A stretch of 64,000 nucleotides of DNA from Mesaphorura yosii. Lineage: Eukaryota > Arthropoda > Collembola > Poduromorpha > Tullbergiidae. The stretch covers positions 496,001 through 560,000 of the forward strand of contig WIXG01000008.1 of assembly GCA_009869945.1 (NCBI GenBank), given 5' to 3'. Under the pieces are notes generated by a model. That model saw only the letters and a program-made list of their open reading frames with translations. It did no database searches and had not been told where the DNA came from. Both the position numbers and the translations under genes were made by a program. Each line of letters starts with the position of its first letter. Position 1 is the stretch's first letter. Shown piece after piece: positions 1-10,681 of this stretch.

Positions 1-1173
1 AATAACAATTTCAGGAGATGGCTGTAGTCATTAAGAATCGATGTTTTCTTAGTTGGTGGCTGTGCTTCCAGCCCGCAGACAAATTTCGGTAGACACGACA
101 TGTAGTCGAATGAGTCAGCTTGCCTCATCAGCCGTGTGTATGTGAGCAACTTCTGTGTGACATTCTCGTCGTCTTCCGCGGGCGGGTTTTCTGCAGACTC
201 GGACTGTGCTGAATCTGAGCCAGGTGCAGAAGACGGTGGTGCAGCAGTAGTTGTACTTGACGTTGTAGAAGTCGTACTTGACGCGCCCTGCCCGTTGTCC
301 ACTGCCTGTGCTGGCGCAAGCGCAGGTTGCTCAACGACGCTTCTTGCGACACGTTTACGGTACTGCTGATGCAGCTGCTGTTGTTTTTGAATTTCTTGAT
401 GCAACTGATCCAGAATTTGCTGGTCCTGCAAATCTTGTAGACTGGGTGTTCCGTACCCTTGAATTTGGACGGGTTTCTGGGCTGGAGCAGCAGGCCACGA
501 CTGTACCTGGTCCTGCAAAGCGTGTCCATGTTGTCCGTGTGAGTGGCCCTGACTATGAGAACTATGAGTGTGACCGTGGCTGTTTTGATTGTGATTATGA
601 GTATGAGCCTGACTATGGCCATGCCCATGCCCGGAATGCCCGTGAGCAGGATTCGCTTGATGAGGTCTCGAGTAACGCACTTTCTTCACAACTGTACCCG
701 TTGCTGTGCCGGAGTTTGCAGCCGCAGATACCATTGGAGGAGCCAAGGAGATGGGAGCGTGGGATCTCGTCGTTCTCTTGTTGTTCATGCTGCTTGCAGC
801 TCCGCTGAGTGTGTTGAGAGTATTTCCAAGCTGACGTCCTAAGTTTCCCAGACTTGACAGAAGACCGGCAGTCTCGCCACCACCGCCGCCGCCATTTTGT
901 TGCGCTAAAAGTGTCAATGTGTCAGGCTCAACTCTGGCTTACATGAGTCATTGCCAATAAAACAGGTTTAACGCTTCACACAAAGCCAGTCAACTTACAG
1001 AGCATCATCATCATGAGTCCTCCGAGCGACATTTTTCCAAGCAACATTGCGGTATTGGCTGCCATCGACCCGAGCAGCATGGAACCCATTATCATGGTGG
1101 AGGATGTGTCTTGCGTGAGAGTGCCCAAGACGATTAGCACGACTCCAGGTGGGAGCCACTTTGAAAATTTCAT
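1..1173 (-). CDS. Secreted His-rich protein, uncharacterised (3' end outside window)
   Basis: Unrecognised protein, partial at its C-terminus. Exon 1 is 1173-999 and exon 2 is 904 down to the window edge; the junction (donor GTAAGTTG, acceptor TTTTAG) splits a Ser codon and keeps frame. About 359 residues are visible. Residues 1-25 look like a signal peptide, followed by a second Met/Leu/Gly-rich hydrophobic stretch to about residue 58. A Gly run opens exon 2. A strongly His-rich block (HGHSGHGHGHS and similar) covers about residues 142-187, then Gln-rich sequence, a basic RKRVAR cleavage-like site near 241-247, a Ser/Thr/Pro linker, and a Cys pair in YMSCLPKFVCGLE near residue 330. The paired-Cys style recalls uncharacterised arthropod secreted proteins, but no named domain is recognised. 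Metal binding by the His block is inference. No stop is reached before position 1, so a last part or a further exon lies outside. Confidence 0.75.
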
Positions 1174-3265
1174 ATTGGATTGTTGTGAGTGAACTGCACT
1201 GCACTGAAACTGTCACTAGCACACTTCAGACTTCGTCGTCAGCACTTGGTCACAGCAACGCCACTGCCAGCATGACTTTCTAGCAGTTTCTCTCGAGTCA
1301 AGTCTGAGACTAACACTGGGCTCAAGTCGTCAGTATAGTTTAGTTGTTATTGTTGATGTTTTCACCATGCCTCGAGAGCGAGGCACATAAATAATTCACT
1401 GCTCTGTGACTGGTCTGCCATTACTTGATTACGATGTTATCAAATGTATAACGCTAACGCTCGAACGTCACGTACAAAATACAAACGAGACACGACACCC
1501 CAAAACTAGTTGAGCTGCGCTGCGCGTTAAGTCTAGGTTTTCGTTTTGGTTGCTAGTTAGTTGGTCGACGGCTTAATTCAAGTTTTTCTTTCGCTCAGCG
1601 GAGTAAGTGGACCATGAGGAACTCTCTAAAATACTTAATTTGTGTAATATAAGTAATTATTATCGTTGTGGTTTGAGTGCAGCACAATGCACAAGTTTTA
1701 TGTAATTGAATTAATGATGATTATGACGGTGATAGGAGGCTGTGTGTTTTTGGGGTGCAAGAAAATTATTACGTGTCTCACGTACAGACAATGAAATTGA
1801 GATCGAGAATCGAGACACGGCACGAGACGACCATGACGCCGACTCGTACTCAATGCGACTCGTATCTTTCTACTCTCTTAAACGTTATCGTTCAATAATC
1901 GCGTAATTAAATATAATATTTGATTAACATGCAGTGAATGCAAGCAGATCCGTTACTCTTCGATAATTCGATCCACAAAGCCAACACCAACAACCACCAG
2001 CAGCTTGACCCCTCGCCACGCAACCTGATTGAGTTTCATACTGCAATAACAAATACTTCAACTAATCTCAATTTCAATTCTCGACTAGTCTCGACTGACT
2101 TCTACCACTTCTACGGCGCTCGGTGCTGGCTGCCAGTCAAGAACGAGTCCACTTGCCAAAATCGTTCAATCTTGAAATACTTTTCGCCGTGCTTCTTGAA
2201 CTCTTTCAATCAATTTCGCTCGCTTGGGTTGAATCATGAACATAAACTCGAGCCCTGGCTCAGTTATGAATTTAGAGAGCATGAAATAAATTTCGAGCCT
2301 CACGTGCGTTCGTGTGCATGTGCGAGTTCGAGAGTTTGGCGCAGAGCAGAAGTACCAGCGCGGCCGTAAAAAATAATTATGACCATTACGGCAGTCTGCA
2401 GTTAAAGAAAGAGAACTGAGTCAAAATGTATGATTAAGCATCATAATCTTAATTTGGCAGATTGCATTAATATCTCATAAGAAAGTGCATTCACATATCC
2501 TCGTGCTCGCGAATTTCGATGCGAAATGCCAAATTGCAGTTGCAATTGCTAGTTTTTGCTCTTTGCCGTGTCAATTAGTCAAAAATTTCACTTTTACTTT
2601 TCGGCTGCTGGTTCAAAAAGCGTGATTCCTCTCGAAACCATAAAAATAAAACAGGATCATACAAAATTTTGTTAAAGATCACAAAAATAATGTGCGAGCG
2701 CTCCACATAATTTGAACGTTGATTAATCGCAAGCAATGTCATGCATAATTAAATTAAAATTCCCAATGGGAGTTACGCATTGCGTACTGCCGGAATGCAA
2801 TCCTGTGGCAATATAGTCATGAATGATGGGGCACGAGTCGAGTCGAGTCGACCAATGCGAATGAGACGATTGCACATTACAAGTCACAGTCAGCGAATTA
2901 CATCATCATTAGCTTTAATTAGAGCATTTCCGCAATGGGATTCTTCTAGTAAAATTCTTTTTTTTACTCCTGACTTGGATACGACCGACAGTTTGGCTTA
3001 ACGCGCTGCTGCAAAATAGGACAGGAAAGTGGAAAAGGCGAAGACCAAAACACTTAACAATTTATTGTATTCTAACCAAAGCAACGAGAATAATATTACC
3101 AACAATAGTTAAATATTAGTGACTAATATCACAGTCAAATAAATACTTTTGGAGTTCGTAAAGTTGAAATTCAACGAAACAAAGCTTAAAATGCTAAGAA
3201 GCCATTTACTCTATCATATAAATGCCCTTTTAGTGCATGAAAAGGCTTCAGGTGGTGGTTGGTTA
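1174..3265. other. Intergenic region with no supported gene
   Basis: This holds the upstream region of the minus-strand gene starting at 1173 and the 3' flank of the next minus-strand gene. An open frame at 1938-2369 has no splice, domain or composition support and is not called. The right part (3061-3066) carries the poly(A) signal of the next gene. Confidence 0.6.
3061..3066 (-). other. Poly(A) signal AATAAA of the 3266-4199 gene
   Basis: The minus strand reads AATAAA, 200 bases downstream of the TAA stop of the secreted protein gene. The assignment rests on position only. Confidence 0.5.
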
Positions 3266-4199
3266 TTAGTTCAACCCGCGCTCCAGAATTTCGCACCCGT
3301 GCATATCGCCCATCATCGACCCGATCGTTGCGCTGACAAATTCCGAGTAGGAAACCTCGATTGTTCTTGAGTCTTCCACTTTTGTCTCGGGGCCAGTTGG
3401 GTTATTGTCTAAATCGTAGTCATCCACCAAGACACCCTCGTCGTCATCGTACACCAGCTCATAATGACGTTCGTCACTTTCATCACTGTGGTTGTCGGTG
3501 TCCTCTTTAGAGTCAAAGAATAACAGCAAATTTTCAGTCGAATCTGCCTTGTCTTCCCAGTCGCCTGCGTCTGCCCCTTCGACTTGCTGCACGCTTCGTT
3601 TTCTTCTCCGTCGTCTCCGTTGGCTACTTCTGTCACCCTCAGCTTCAAGATACTCACGCAGCTGTTTTTGTGGTGCGTGACCGACAGAGTTGGGTGCCAA
3701 CACACCGAGACGGCAGTAACTCAAGTCAAAGTCAAGATTCTGATGTGCGGCAGCTTCGAGTTGCTCCCAGGCTGCTAGAATGTCGGCTTGGTTGTCTCCA
3801 ATTATTTCGTTCATGTGCAGATCGTTGGAGTTTGATTCTAGGTCAGTGGTGGAAATAGATCTTTTGTGCCTTTGACTGTGACGATTCCTCAGTAGCCCTG
3901 AAAAACAGTAATTAGAAGCTTGGTTTACCAAAAGCTCCGCAAAAGTAATAATTTACTTTTGCTAGCATGCAAGCATTAGAGTTTTGGAGCTCACCAATTG
4001 TCCTCAACGCGAAAAGCACTTTCACAAGTATGAGTTTCAGTTTTACGGCCGCTGTGATGACGGCGAAGGCGACCTCCGCTGGAACGGTCACAAATCCGTC
4101 GACTCCTGCCTCCGGTGCAATGAAAAGTGAAAGCAGAACTTGCCCCAGGAGTATCCACGCCAGGCAGAATAAATTTCCACGAAACGGTCGCAGTCGCAT
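3266..4199 (-). CDS. Secreted protein with furin-like basic sites, uncharacterised
   Basis: Two exons, 4199-3995 and 3897-3266, joined in phase 1 (donor GGTGAGC, acceptor TTTTTCAG) give 278 aa. Residues 1-35 form a signal peptide, followed by a second hydrophobic segment (about 40-65). Two basic cleavage-type sites are visible: RHKRS at 78-82 and a run of six Arg then KR at 162-169. Residues 198-237 are strongly acidic (Asp/Glu-rich). Single Cys residues at about 130 (LSYC) and 270 (HGCE) may pair. The overall plan (signal peptide, second hydrophobic stretch, basic site, low-complexity middle, Cys near the C-terminus) resembles the gene at 1-1173, so the two may be diverged relatives; that is inference. 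The product is not recognised. A proprotein processed after the basic runs is one reading. The first ATG preceding the hydrophobic leader was chosen as start. Confidence 0.75.
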
Positions 4200-5437
4200 G
4201 TTTCACCTGGACAGTGTCAAACTGAGTCACTCTTCCGTTCACACAATTCAGCTTCAATGACGCATGAACTTCACCTTCGCCAACGCTGACAGCGACTAAT
4301 TAAACACTGAAACACTGCTAATTACTAATTGCTTCATACTAAAACTGATTGATGAACCCCAGCGATAGAGCAGTGAACGTGCGTTTCGCGGCGCTTTACT
4401 AATTGTAGTTTGGATTTGCACCGTGCGGCAGGCAAGCGGTTGATTAAATGCCGCATTTCTGCGCCCAATATAAAAATTATGTGCTAAATGCTAACTAACA
4501 GCAGAAGAAGAGAAGCAACATACTTGAGAAAGTGAGGAGGACCTAATAACTTCATCTTGAACTTGAATCTTAAACAAATCATCAAAAATGCTTAGGACCA
4601 TCTGCATCCGTGTGATGTGTCAGCAGACGACCTCAAAATGTATGATTATGCACGCTGCAATATGCAGAATTGTAATTATCATTTTATATCAGGTAGAGTG
4701 TGCAATATAGCGGACCGCGTACGCACGAAGTTAGTTACCAGCATTAAGCAGTTACCGTTACCGTTGTGGCATTTTGCTAGCTGAAGAGTGAGAGTGAATT
4801 TAAAGTATGATTGTATCACTCACGACGCGATAGGCACACTTTCTGCATTCATGCTTGTATAATTTCTACTGTTGAATGAAACATTTTTTGCAAAGATTTG
4901 GTAGTAGTTTTTCTCCCAAGGCGAAGATTATGAACGAGACATGCCACAGGTCAACCAACAAAGAGAGAAATCGCGAATCGCGTTTTTGCTGGTATGTACC
5001 CGAACTTGCAGCTCCTCTGAGCTTGAAAATCTGAAAGTTAATTTTCAGAGGTCAGTTAACAAGTGACCTCGGGTCAATCGGTGCTTTCTCGTTAATTTTA
5101 AGCCAGAGTATAATTTTTCACAAAACTCCATGAATGTTCACTCCACGCGTGTACAAATATACTACGTCTTTATTCTTGTTTCTCTCTAATCCATCTTAAC
5201 TAAACGACAGAGATCGAAGAAACGTCAGTAACACCTACGCGTAATTTAATCACAACCCAGCCTCGTTGAGCACTACAAATAAAACTTAATAGTTAATGAG
5301 TAAATGAATAAATTGTTGAAGTACAAGGCACAAATGTGTCCAAGTTCCTCGAAACGAAGCCAAGTTAGGTTAAATATTCCAGTTAATTGTTAATCACCAA
5401 TCTTTAGCCAGCACGTTTGTCGATCATTGCAGCTATG
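4200..5437. other. Intergenic region between two minus-strand genes
   Basis: AT-rich sequence with no ORF having splice or domain support. A minus-strand AATAAA at 5174-5169 probably ends the unrecognised gene to its right. Confidence 0.6.
5169..5174 (-). other. Poly(A) signal AATAAA of the 5438-6703 gene
   Basis: AATAAA on the minus strand, about 264 bases past the TGA stop at 5440-5438. Positional inference. Confidence 0.4.
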
Positions 5438-6703
5438 TCAAAGAAGGGCTTTCACAAACTCTCCACGGGTAAGTGTCACGGGATGGCGGTGAAAGGCGAG
5501 ACCACTCAATTCGTGAGCCTTTATGTAAGATTGTATTGCGTCCTTCATCCAACTCGCAGATCTTGAACGAACTATGGTAATCACATGAACCACTGGCAAG
5601 GCTGAATTATAGGCAACGGAACAACTGCAAAATATCAATCAGTTTACTGATTGAGTGGACGAAATTAAGGACGCAATGGGTATAGTTGTGACTTACGGCT
5701 CCAAAAATGACTTGAACTCGATGTCCAAGGGATTGTTTCCCAGTTCTTCAATTATAACAGCTCTGACGTTGTGGAAGAATGTGGGACCAAGACTACCATT
5801 TACTTCATGACGAAGATCGTATGAAACGAAAAGCATTTGAAAATCACTGTTCGCAAATTCTTCCAGAATTCGACGACATTGCTCCTTGGACATGGAATCG
5901 TCCTTCAGGAGTAAAATGTAGAATAGAATGGTAGAAATCAGACGCAACACTTGAACTAGAGCTTATAATGAATGAAACCACGTACAATTATATCGGAGCT
6001 TAAGAAATCCCTGGTATCCAAATATGTCATTGGTCCATTCTGGACACCCAAGTAAATGATAATTTGCTCCTTGTCCTTCAACTTTCTCACATATAAATCA
6101 ACAAATGCGTGGGATTTGGCATCCTGTGCTTGTCCGAGAACGTGGTGTACGTTTGGCCCATTCTCTGCATAGCCCCAAAGTAACTTCGAACAAGTGTCCA
6201 TTTCCACCCATTTCTGTTTCAGTGGCTTGAAGCGAGCCAATCTTTTCTGCCTTTCGTCCTCGAATTGTTGGACAGCCTCAGGTGATGGTTTAGCCAGATA
6301 GCGCAAAACCTCTCGGTGTGACATGGAACCATAATCCTTAATTTGATGCCGAACCAGTTTGCCATCTGTTACGTGCAACGGCATTACAGATCAGTTATTC
6401 CAATAAAATAGGCATGGCATGGCAGTGACCTCAATGAAGTCAGCAGTCAGCCAACTAATTGATTCGAATGCATCATACCAGGACCCTTCACAGTAACCAC
6501 CGGTTCAGTATCGTTCCAAATAGCTTGTATGCTCTTGATATCATTTATTCTGGAAGTAAATCGAGCAGCACATAGTAGACAAGAAAGGTCATTCCATTTC
6601 CACCAGAGGCGGTTGGTTCGCACGTCACTACTTACAATTTTACCATGTCGTCAATTGGGACTTGGTCATCAACTTTAACTGGCAGAAAACCGTTGAGATC
6701 CAT
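5438..6703 (-). CDS. Unrecognised 303-aa protein, five exons
   Basis: Coding exons are 6703-6636, 6549-6479, 6365-5986, 5902-5697 and 5624-5438. They sum to 912 bases with consistent phases, giving 303 aa. The start is the ATG beginning MDLNGFLPVKVDD; no signal peptide or membrane segment is evident, so it is probably intracellular. The middle (about residues 70-110) is a charged, likely helical stretch rich in Glu, Lys and Arg. The second half alternates short hydrophobic strands (for example QMLFVSYDLR and LPVVHVITIVR) with charged helices, suggesting an alpha/beta fold. I do not recognise the family and assign no function. The acceptor for exon 4 (CTCCTGAAG) is the only AG giving the required phase, with a good pyrimidine tract. 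The gene is divergent to SLY1, 617 bases away, so the two may share a promoter region. Confidence 0.75.
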
Positions 6704-7320
6704 CTTCTTTTGTTGGTGCTGATCTGTCGGTCGGTTAGACAGCACGGTAGCACGAAAGGGTCACTCCACGGTCGGGGGTCCTATATCGGTGTAACTGAAT
6801 TTCCAAATTCAGTAATTAATCGCTTCTTTTCAGTCCATATCCAAAGTCCGAACTTCAACCGTCACCGTTCAAAGCAATTAAAATTAATAATTTGATTTGA
6901 ACTCGTTAATAAACCTAACAATAATGTTAAAAACGTTCTTCCTAATTGTTTGTTATTTATTTAACTGAACCTGAACGCTTTTGTCGTTTTGTAACAAATT
7001 AGCTAAGTTCTGGTCCCGTCTATGTGCTGTGTCGAGATCGCACTTTGACTTACAACGCCGATAAAACGTCAACGCTGTTTGCATAAAGTAGAATGAGCTG
7101 TGTTATTGAACAAAGTCGCTGCACAAGGATTTCGAATGCGGTGCATTTGCCTCAAGTTTTGAACGAAATTCCACGTAGCAGCTGGACGGCAGTTGGTCTT
7201 TGGGATTATCGTAATCTATTCAGGATAGAAAGTGTATTAATAAATGATCAGATTGTGCGAAAATTAACCGAGTCAGTTAATTAGAGAAGGCGGTTCTACG
7301 AATATTGATTGGAAGATAAG
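6704..7320. promoter_or_regulatory. Divergent intergenic region, candidate bidirectional promoter
   Basis: This 617-base gap separates the start codons of a minus-strand gene (6703) and plus-strand SLY1 (7321). Both 5' UTRs and promoters must fit here. I see no convincing TATA box or other named core element. Confidence 0.5.
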
Positions 7321-10111
7321 ATGGGGGCCAACCTACGCGAAAGACAGATGCGTAAGTTGTTGTGTCGGAGTTGTAACTATTGCATTAGTCCGAATTTCTC
7401 TTTTCCTGATTGTTGATACCACACCTGCTTTTAGTGGCCATCCGGGAAATGCTGAACCTCAATGTGAAAGACTCAGGCTCTACAAGTGTTATGAGTGGCA
7501 GCAAATTGAGTGGAATGGGCACAGGTGGCGAGCCGATTTGGAAAATCCTCGTGTACGACCGTGTAGGTCAAGATATATTAACACCGTTGATGTCGGTGCA
7601 AGATCTCCGATCCGCTGGTGTTACTTTACATGTGTAAGTGCGACATGAGTGTTGTCAGATGCATTTAGACCAGCACTAATTACTGCAACTTTGGTGTAGG
7701 CTACTTCATTCCGAACGTGAGAGCATTCCTGATGTTCCAGCAATTTATTTTTGTCTGCCCACGGAAGAAAATGTGGAAAGAATTTCACGGGACGTACAGG
7801 TAAGGCACTTGTCTCATTTTGGACTGCACTGGACGCTTTTATTGTTATCTTTCTGAATTATTTTAGAATTCTTTGTACGATATGTACTACCTAAACTTCA
7901 TCACGCCAATTCCAAGGTCAAGAATAGAAGATCTGGCGACCGCGTCTTGGCAGGCAAATGCGCCAACAGCAATTCAGAAAGTTTACGATCAGTATCTTAA
8001 CTTCATTAGTTTAGAATCAGACTTCTTCGTACTCAAACAGCACAACAATGCAGACAATATTTCGTTTTACGGTGAGAAGAATGTATGATTTTGGATTCTA
8101 TTGTAATTTCGTTGCAGTTCTAAAAGATTTTGCATGCTTATAGCCATGAACCGTGCCTCAGTGCAAGATACAGAAATGGAAATGATTCTAGACTCAATCG
8201 TGGACAGCTTATTCTCAGTATTTTCGACCCTGGGAGTCGTGCCCATTATAAGGTGCTCTAAAGGGAATGCTGCCGAGCATGTTGCAGAGAAACTAGATAA
8301 GAAAATAAGAGACAATTTACGAGATCTTAGGAACTCTCCTTTTATGAGCGACCCTCTGACCTCAGGATACGGGTGAGCTACGCAGTATTATAATGAATGA
8401 ATCTAACTACGTTTAACCTATTACACACTTCTATTGAATTCTTAGGGTTCAAAGACCATTGTTGGTTCTGTTCGATCGTACCTTAGATTTATCGACGCCA
8501 CTACATCACACTTGGACTTACCAAGCACTAGCCCATGATGTGCTGGATTTAAGCTTGAATCATCTAACATACATCGATGCCGACGGTCCGATTCCCGGAA
8601 GCAGTAAGCCCAAATCATATGATCTGAATGAGGGGCGAGATTTTTTCTGGGCAAGCCACCGTGGAACACCGTTTCCTACAACTGCCGAGGCGATCCAGAC
8701 TGAACTGGAAGATTACAAGAAAGCTGAAGAAGAAGTGAAACGTCTTAAGGGCGAAATGGTATGATTTTGTTAGTTGGTGTACTTATCCTGGTTACAAGAG
8801 TGACATAATATGTTGTATGTGTTCAGGGACTCGACTTATCTTCCGAAAATATCACTGAGCTCGGGCCGGATATGCTGAATGACAACACAGCGAGGTTGAC
8901 GTCGGCCATCAGTAATTTACCGCAGTTGCTGGAGAAGAAGCGAATCCTAGACGCTCACACTGGTATTGCAACAGGTAAATTGGAATTAGCGTAGTAATTT
9001 ACTATCATTTTAATTGCCTTGCGTTTTTTAAATTTTAGCGATCCTGAAGCAAATCAAGCAGAGAAAGTTGGATTCTTTCTTCGAGTATGAATCCAAACTA
9101 ATTAACCGTACTGCCCTCGAGAGAGGAGTTCTTGATATCCTGCTGGATCCGGAACTGGGTGAACCGGAAGACAAGATGAGATTTTTCCTTATCTATTACC
9201 TGCAGCAGGACATGTCGAAGGTAGGTTTATTGCGATGTTCAATTAGCAATAGTTGCAGAGTTTTTAATTTCCTTTTGGTTTCGTGTGCAGTCGGAACTCG
9301 AGCAGTTTACTTCTGCACTTCAATCATCAGGCTGTGATTTAAATCCGATTGATTTTGTGAAAAAATGGATGTAAGTTATTACCGACGATTCTTAGATTGT
9401 TGGACGTTGGGCTTGCTTAATTAAGGCGTTCAAGTAATGCTTCTTATTAATTTCTGAACAGATCTTATACGAAAATGTCTTCACAATTCCAAACAAGTAT
9501 AGCAGCACCTTCGACTAATAAGTCTATGCTTTCAAAGCTTGTTACGGGTTCATCGTTTCTTATGGAAGGCGTGCGCAATCTTGTCGTGAAAAGGCAAACA
9601 CTGCCTCTAACTCGAATGACTGAAGAACTAATGGATGGGTCAAGATCAGCGAATGAAGACTTCCTGTATTTCGACCCTAAAATATTCAAAAGTAGTTCGT
9701 CGCATAGTGCTCCATCGAAATCACAGCATGCTGGTGGCTCAACTGCAAGTGGAAGTTCAGCTGCAACTTTTAACGAAGCCTTTGTGTTTGTCATTGGAGG
9801 TGGAAATTACATTGAATACCAAAATTTGCAAGATTTTGTTAAGGTATGGTGCCTACATACGAAAGTCTTTCAAAGTCTTCTTTTTTCTAAAGAATTGTTT
9901 TTTGCATTTCTAGTCAAAGTCTCAGTCCACTACAGGAAATGTCACAAAGCGCATAACATACGGCTGCACAACTCTTTGTAATGCCTCACAGTTTCTGAAA
10001 CAGGTGAGCGTCATCACTTCATTAAGAAATCTACGCATTCCTATGGATTTTAAGTGAAGTCTTTTAATATTCAATTTCTAGCTATCCAAATTGGGAGAGG
10101 AGATGAAGTAA
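7321..10111 (+). CDS. Slh: SLY1/SCFD1, Sec1/Munc18-family vesicle-fusion protein
   Basis: Sec1/Munc18 (SM) proteins bind syntaxin-type SNAREs; SLY1 binds syntaxin 5 and supports ER-Golgi membrane fusion in the cytosol. Twelve exons: 7321-7351, 7435-7633, 7700-7799, 7867-8071, 8144-8372, 8446-8758, 8827-8974, 9039-9220, 9291-9370, 9462-9843, 9914-10003 and 10082-10111. They total 1989 bases, 662 aa, close to the vertebrate size of about 640. Recognisable blocks are SLY1-specific: [62 protein letters not shown] and [14 protein letters not shown]. The N-terminal [10 protein letters not shown] block is also present. The gene looks intact; domain cores and spacing match the family. An insertion rich in Ser between the YFDPKIF and FVIGGGNY blocks is variable in this family. 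The symbol Slh is the Drosophila name. Confidence 0.96.
8111..8143 (+). other. Tandem alternative 3' splice acceptors in SLY1 intron 4
   Basis: An acceptor-like GTTGCAG ends at 8117 and a second AG ends at 8143. Only the second restores the conserved reading frame into AMNRASVQD. The first would add 26 bases, shift the frame and read straight into TAG. Confidence 0.5.
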
Positions 10112-10681
10112 TATTAATGTTTACCTGGTTGAAAGAAAATATTTACATTGCCTTGCAACATCGTACAGTCAATCAATCGCTGGACTGCGACGTTAATTCC
10201 AAAGTGGTCGTAGCGGCCGAAATTGTACAAATGCCAGAAGACCGCATTGTGAATTGTGCAGCAGAAGTTCCTTGGGTGCTGCGCTTGAGCCGTTTGACCT
10301 TGTTAACTTGCTATTTTACCCGTGAATCATGAAAACTTTATATTAAAAGCCAAAACAGCAGCATTGCGGACTTTTGTTAGGTGGAGTGGAGGACAATATT
10401 CGTAATAAATCATTCTTTGTTTGCTTGAGTTAAGAAAACGAGTATGAGGCAAATGTCAAGTTGGGGCAAAGCAGTTAATCAAATGGGCAGGGCACGCAGT
10501 CAAGTGAAAAGAGAAAGGTTTGGCACAATTCTGACAAAAGCAAGTCAATTATAGACGCTGAATAAAAGTGCATTATGTCATTTTAACATCAGCAAATGGC
10601 AAGGTCAGATAGGTTACTGGAACATTTCTCGACTGCATCTGAAGCAGGTGACACATATACTTTTTCTCAAGTGTGAAGAGC
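10112..10681 (+). other. SLY1 3' flank and upstream region of gustatory receptor
   Basis: Short head-to-tail spacer. It holds the SLY1 3' UTR to about 10.4 kb, then presumably the receptor promoter. A frame open from 10054 to 10332 runs out of the last SLY1 intron and is not a separate gene. Confidence 0.5.
10404..10409 (+). other. Poly(A) signal AATAAA of SLY1
   Basis: AATAAA about 293 bases after the SLY1 stop and 273 bases before the next gene's ATG. Positional inference. Confidence 0.5.

Noticed and set aside
1938..2369. Plus-strand open frame of 143 codons
   Set aside because: No signal peptide, domain, splice context or upstream promoter element; it sits in intergenic sequence and composition looks random.
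10054..10332. Open frame overlapping the SLY1 3' end
   Set aside because: It runs from the last SLY1 intron across the last exon in another frame; the conserved SLY1 ending stops at 10111.
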